The translations under genes were made by a program, and so were the position numbers. A model generated the notes under the pieces. That model worked only from the letters and a program-made list of their open reading frames with translations. It had not been told where the DNA came from and did not search any database. Positions 14,295-16,402 of a stretch of DNA of 16,402 nt are shown piece after piece. Origin of the DNA: CTSOIL-112 sp049291875 (GTDB taxonomy: Bacteria > Pseudomonadota > Gammaproteobacteria > Burkholderiales > Burkholderiaceae); contig JBATQE010000051.1 in the NCBI GenBank assembly GCA_049291875.1, positions 1-16,402 on the forward strand. Direction: 5' to 3'. How positions within the stretch are numbered: position 1 is the first letter of the stretch; every line of letters starts with the position of its first letter.

Positions 14295-15044
14295 ATGACA
14301 ACTCAAACTTTGGACGGAAAAATCGCCTTGGTCACCGGCGCTTCACGCGGCATTGGTCGCGCGATTGCGCAGACACTCGCGCGCCACGGCGCCACCGTCG
14401 TTGGTACCGCCACATCGGCTTCCGGCGCACAAGTGATTGAGCAGGATTTGCAAAGCATTAACCCGAAATGCCGTGGCTTGGTGCTGAATGTCGCCGACGC
14501 CGAGCAAACCGATGCCGTATTGAGTCAAATTGAACAAGAAGTCGGCGCAATTGGCATTCTGGTCAACAACGCCGGCATAACCCGCGACAATATCACCATG
14601 CGCATGAAAGACGAAGAGTTCGACGACGTCATCGCCACCAATCTGCGCGGTGTGTTTCGCCTCTCGCGTGGCGTGATGCGCGGCATGATGAAAGCGCGCA
14701 ACGGTCGCATCATCAATATTAGCTCGGTCGTGGCCAAAATGGGCAATCCGGGGCAAGCCAACTACGCCGCAGCCAAAGGTGGGGTTGAAGCCATGACTCG
14801 TGCGCTGGCGAAAGAACTCGGCTCACGCAATATCACGGTGAACTGCGTTGCGCCCGGCTTTATCGCGACCGATATGACGCAAGCGATGGGTGAAGGCGCG
14901 ATTGATGCGCTGCAAAGCCAAATTCCGCTGGCGCGACTCGGCCAAGCACAAGACATTGCCAACGCCGTGCTGTTCCTCGCTTCAAGCCAAGCCGATTACA
15001 TCACCGGTCAGGTACTGGGTGTGAACGGTGGGATGGATATGTAA
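14295..15044 (+). CDS. fabG: 3-oxoacyl-ACP reductase
   Basis: A 249-residue short-chain dehydrogenase that reduces 3-oxoacyl-ACP with NADPH, the first reductive step of each elongation cycle. The cofactor motif T-G-A-S-R-G-I-G is at residues 14-21 and the N-N-A-G motif at 91-94. The catalytic set is S144, Y157 and K161 (Y-A-A-A-K), with N117 in A-T-N-L-R-G completing the tetrad. The C-terminus G-Q-V-L-G-V-N-G-G-M-D-M is typical of FabG. AAGGAA precedes the ATG. It is separated from fabD by a terminator. acpP, which normally follows, is missing; a repeat-protein gene begins 90 bp downstream instead. Confidence 0.96.
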   Translation: MTTQTLDGKIALVTGASRGIGRAIAQTLARHGATVVGTATSASGAQVIEQDLQSINPKCRGLVLNVADAEQTDAVLSQIEQEVGAIGILVNNAGITRDNITMRMKDEEFDDVIATNLRGVFRLSRGVMRGMMKARNGRIINISSVVAKMGNPGQANYAAAKGGVEAMTRALAKELGSRNITVNCVAPGFIATDMTQAMGEGAIDALQSQIPLARLGQAQDIANAVLFLASSQADYITGQVLGVNGGMDM

Positions 15045-15263
15045 ATATCTGTACGCTGTCATTTAATTGTGATAGATTGTAGAAAGAGAACATAACAATA
15101 TCGAGAAGGGAGAATTTGAGCAAAGGAGTTTATTATGTCTATCGATGGAACCAGCAATAATGACGTACTCATTGGCACAGCTGCCAGTGATATTATCAAT
15201 GCGTATGCAGGTAATGACACGATTACCGGAGGTGGGGGTAATGACACGATTAACGGGGAATCT

Positions 15264-15674
15264 GGTAACAATACCTATTTTTACTATATGGGTGACGGGG
15301 CAGATCTGATCAAAAGTTATTCGGATTCAACGCCGTATCTTGGTAATAGTACAGGCAAATTCAATACCATTTCTTTTGGCGAGGGCATTTATCCTTCAGG
15401 CATAGATGCCTATCGTTCAGGGGATAATTTGGTCTTGAGCATTATAGGCACGATGGACTCTATCACCGTAGAAAATTTCTTTGATGGAGACAATCATCTG
15501 AATAACTATAATCCGATTCAGCAAGTGACATTCTTTAATGGCACTGTGTGGAATTTGGAAACATTGGATGATATGGCCTTTACTGGTAATGGCAGTAGTG
15601 AAGCGTTTTACGGCACAATAGACAAAGATACATTCAACGGCTTGGCTGGTAATGATACTTATTATGGTCGTGGT
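15264..15674 (+). repeat. Coding repeat unit 1 (137 codons)
   Basis: First 411-bp unit of the RTX-like gene, from G44 to N-terminal of G181. It contains D-G-A-D, R-S-G-D-N-L-V-L-S-I, N-P-I-Q-Q-V and a closing nonapeptide region. Confidence 0.8.
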
Positions 15675-16085
15675 GGCAACGACACCTATCTGTTCGGTAA
15701 AGGTGACGGTGCAGATGTGATTAAATCCTATTATGACGCTCGAGACTACTTGGGTAATGACGCGGGTAAATTCAATACAATTCAATTTAAGTCTGATGTT
15801 GCTCCATCGGATATTGATGCTTATCGTTCTGGTGATAATTTGGTTTTGAGTATTACTGGCACGACGGACTCCATTACAATAGAGAATTACTTTAATAATA
15901 ACAATCACTTAGATGGTTATAATCCGATCCAGCAAGTGGTATTCTACGATGGCACGGTATGGAATTTAGAGGCTATCGATGATAAGGCCTTTACCGGTAA
16001 TGGTAGCAGTGAGGTTTTTTACGGCACGATTGCCAGCGACACGTTTAACGGCATGGGCGGCAATGATAGCTACAATACGCAAGGG
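15675..16085 (+). repeat. Coding repeat unit 2 (137 codons)
   Basis: Second unit, the same length as the first with no gaps between the aligned landmarks. It is closest to the third unit in its Y-L-F-G-K-G-D-G-A-D opening. Confidence 0.8.
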
Positions 16086-16277
16086 GGTAATGATACCTAT
16101 CTGTTCGGCAAAGGCGATGGAGCAGATATTATTAAATCCTTCTACGATACACGCGATTACTTAGGCAATGATTCGGGTAAATTCAGTACGCTGATGTTCA
16201 AGGTGGGTGTATTGCCATCAGAAATTGATGCTTATCGTTCTGAGGATGATTTGGTGTTGAAAATCATGGGCACCACA
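16086..16277 (+). repeat. Coding repeat unit 3, truncated
   Basis: Third unit, matching the second for about 64 codons up to M-G-T-T, where unit 2 continues D-S-I-T-I-E. The match is lost from about 16278. Confidence 0.8.
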
Positions 16278-16324
16278 GGTAATACCCCCTAAAAGGGCGG
16301 CATCTAAAAGTAGAATCAACACAA

Positions 16325-16345
16325 GTCCTGCGTTTAGTGCAGGAC
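16325..16345. terminator. Hairpin at the transposase stop codon
   Basis: The arms GTCCTGC (16325-16331) and GCAGGAC (16339-16345) pair perfectly around a 7-nt loop that contains the transposase stop codon. No T-run follows, so it may be a terminator or an element-end structure. Confidence 0.4.
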
Positions 16346-16402
16346 GCGTGAGTTTGTTAAAGCCATCATACGCGTTTGCGCTGGAGTGAATCCACCGAGC
16401 GA
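16334..16402 (-). CDS. Transposase C-terminal fragment (runs off the right edge)
   Basis: Only the last 22 codons and the stop are present, reading leftward. They begin S-L-G-G-F-T-P-A-Q-T and end S-R-V-L-H. A L-G-G-x-T-P motif close to the C-terminus is typical of rve-type DDE transposases of the IS3 and IS481 families, normally preceded by R-P-H. It is unlike IS30, so this element differs from the one at the left edge. The stop codon lies in the loop of a hairpin. Assignment depends on a short motif. Confidence 0.5.
   Translation of the reverse strand, partial: SLGGFTPAQTRMMALTNSRVLH

Larger units (their letters stand above)
15135..16292 (+). pseudogene. Haemolysin-type calcium-binding (RTX-related) repeat protein, truncated by an insertion
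   Basis: The frame gives 385 residues before a stop created by foreign sequence. The N-terminus carries RTX-type nonapeptides such as A-G-N-D-T-I-T-G-G and G-G-N-D-T-I-N-G. Then come repeated units of the haemolysin-type calcium-binding protein-related domain (Pfam HCBP_related): F-G-K-G-D-G-A-D, the D-A-Y-R-S-G-D-N-L-V-L-S-I segment, D-S-I-T-I-E-N-Y-F, then I-Q-Q-V-V-F-x-D-G-T-V-W-N. DGAD recurs at residues 54, 191 and 328, an exact 137-residue period. The third unit stops matching at residue 382. No signal peptide is seen; such proteins are usually exported by type I secretion through a C-terminal signal, lost here. AAAGGAG at 15122-15128 gives a strong start. The gene is visibly more A/T-rich than its neighbours, suggesting separate acquisition. 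A short functional product cannot be excluded. Confidence 0.82.
16278..16402 (-). mobile_element. End of an insertion sequence (IS3/IS481-like) inside the RTX-like gene
   Basis: Homology to the coding repeat ends abruptly at about 16278. What follows has a terminal GGTAATACCCCC stretch, a hairpin and the C-terminus of a leftward transposase-like frame. The inner part lies beyond the window, so the terminal inverted repeat and target duplication cannot be confirmed. Confidence 0.6.

Noticed and set aside
15045..15134. Promoter for the RTX-like gene (TTGTGA at 15067-15072)
   Set aside because: No acceptable -10 element is found at the right distance, so only the ribosome binding site is supported.
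15264..16277. Possible CRISPR-like array
   Set aside because: The repeats are 411-bp protein-coding units in one frame, not short repeats with unique spacers.

Overview
The window looks like a chromosomal segment of a Proteobacterium, most likely a gammaproteobacterium or a close beta/gamma relative. The grounds are the AcrR/AcrAB-type efflux locus with an enterobacterial-type operator, the smpB / ratA / rnfH arrangement, a YfcF-type glutathione transferase, and a fabH-fabD-fabG cluster. I cannot name the genus from sequence alone. Base composition is moderate to GC-rich in the core genes and clearly more A/T-rich in the final RTX-like gene. Insertion-sequence pieces lie at both edges: an IS30-type transposase start on the left, and an unrelated transposase C-terminus on the right that interrupts the last gene.

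Layout. Positions 1-120 hold the 5' end of an IS30-family element reading leftward. Positions 120-384 are A/T-rich and carry a REP-like palindrome, a strong operator-like palindrome and a candidate promoter. Two glutathione-transferase-fold genes follow (385-1758, plus strand), then a perfect 12-bp-arm hairpin and a small zinc-ribbon gene on the minus strand. Positions 2355-9390 form a complete tripartite efflux locus: a TetR/AcrR-type repressor diverges from an operon of periplasmic adaptor, RND pump and outer-membrane channel. A near-copy of the E. coli AcrR operator sits on the pump promoter, and a strong bidirectional terminator closes the operon.

Positions 9483-9694 carry tRNA-Ser(GGA) and tRNA-Gly(CCC) on the minus strand, followed by smpB (minus). 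ratA and rnfH diverge from smpB and overlap each other by 8 bp. Positions 11255-15044 hold fatty-acid synthesis genes: two tandem fabH paralogues, fabD, a terminator, then fabG. The usual neighbours plsX (upstream) and acpP (downstream) are absent from the window. Instead, fabG is followed by a gene for a haemolysin-type calcium-binding repeat protein. It is built of 137-residue units and is cut off in its third unit by a foreign sequence at about 16278.

How the genes work together. AcrR presumably represses the pump operon and itself until a toxic ligand binds it; adaptor, pump and channel then form one envelope-spanning exporter. SmpB works in ribosome rescue. RatA and RnfH are its conserved neighbours, and their joint role is less clear. 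FabD makes malonyl-ACP, FabH condenses it with acetyl-CoA, and FabG reduces the product; two FabH copies suggest divided primer specificity or dosage. I see no CRISPR array, phage or obvious new defence system. The most unusual points are the fabH pair, the broken RTX-like gene where acpP would be expected, and several unassigned palindromes.
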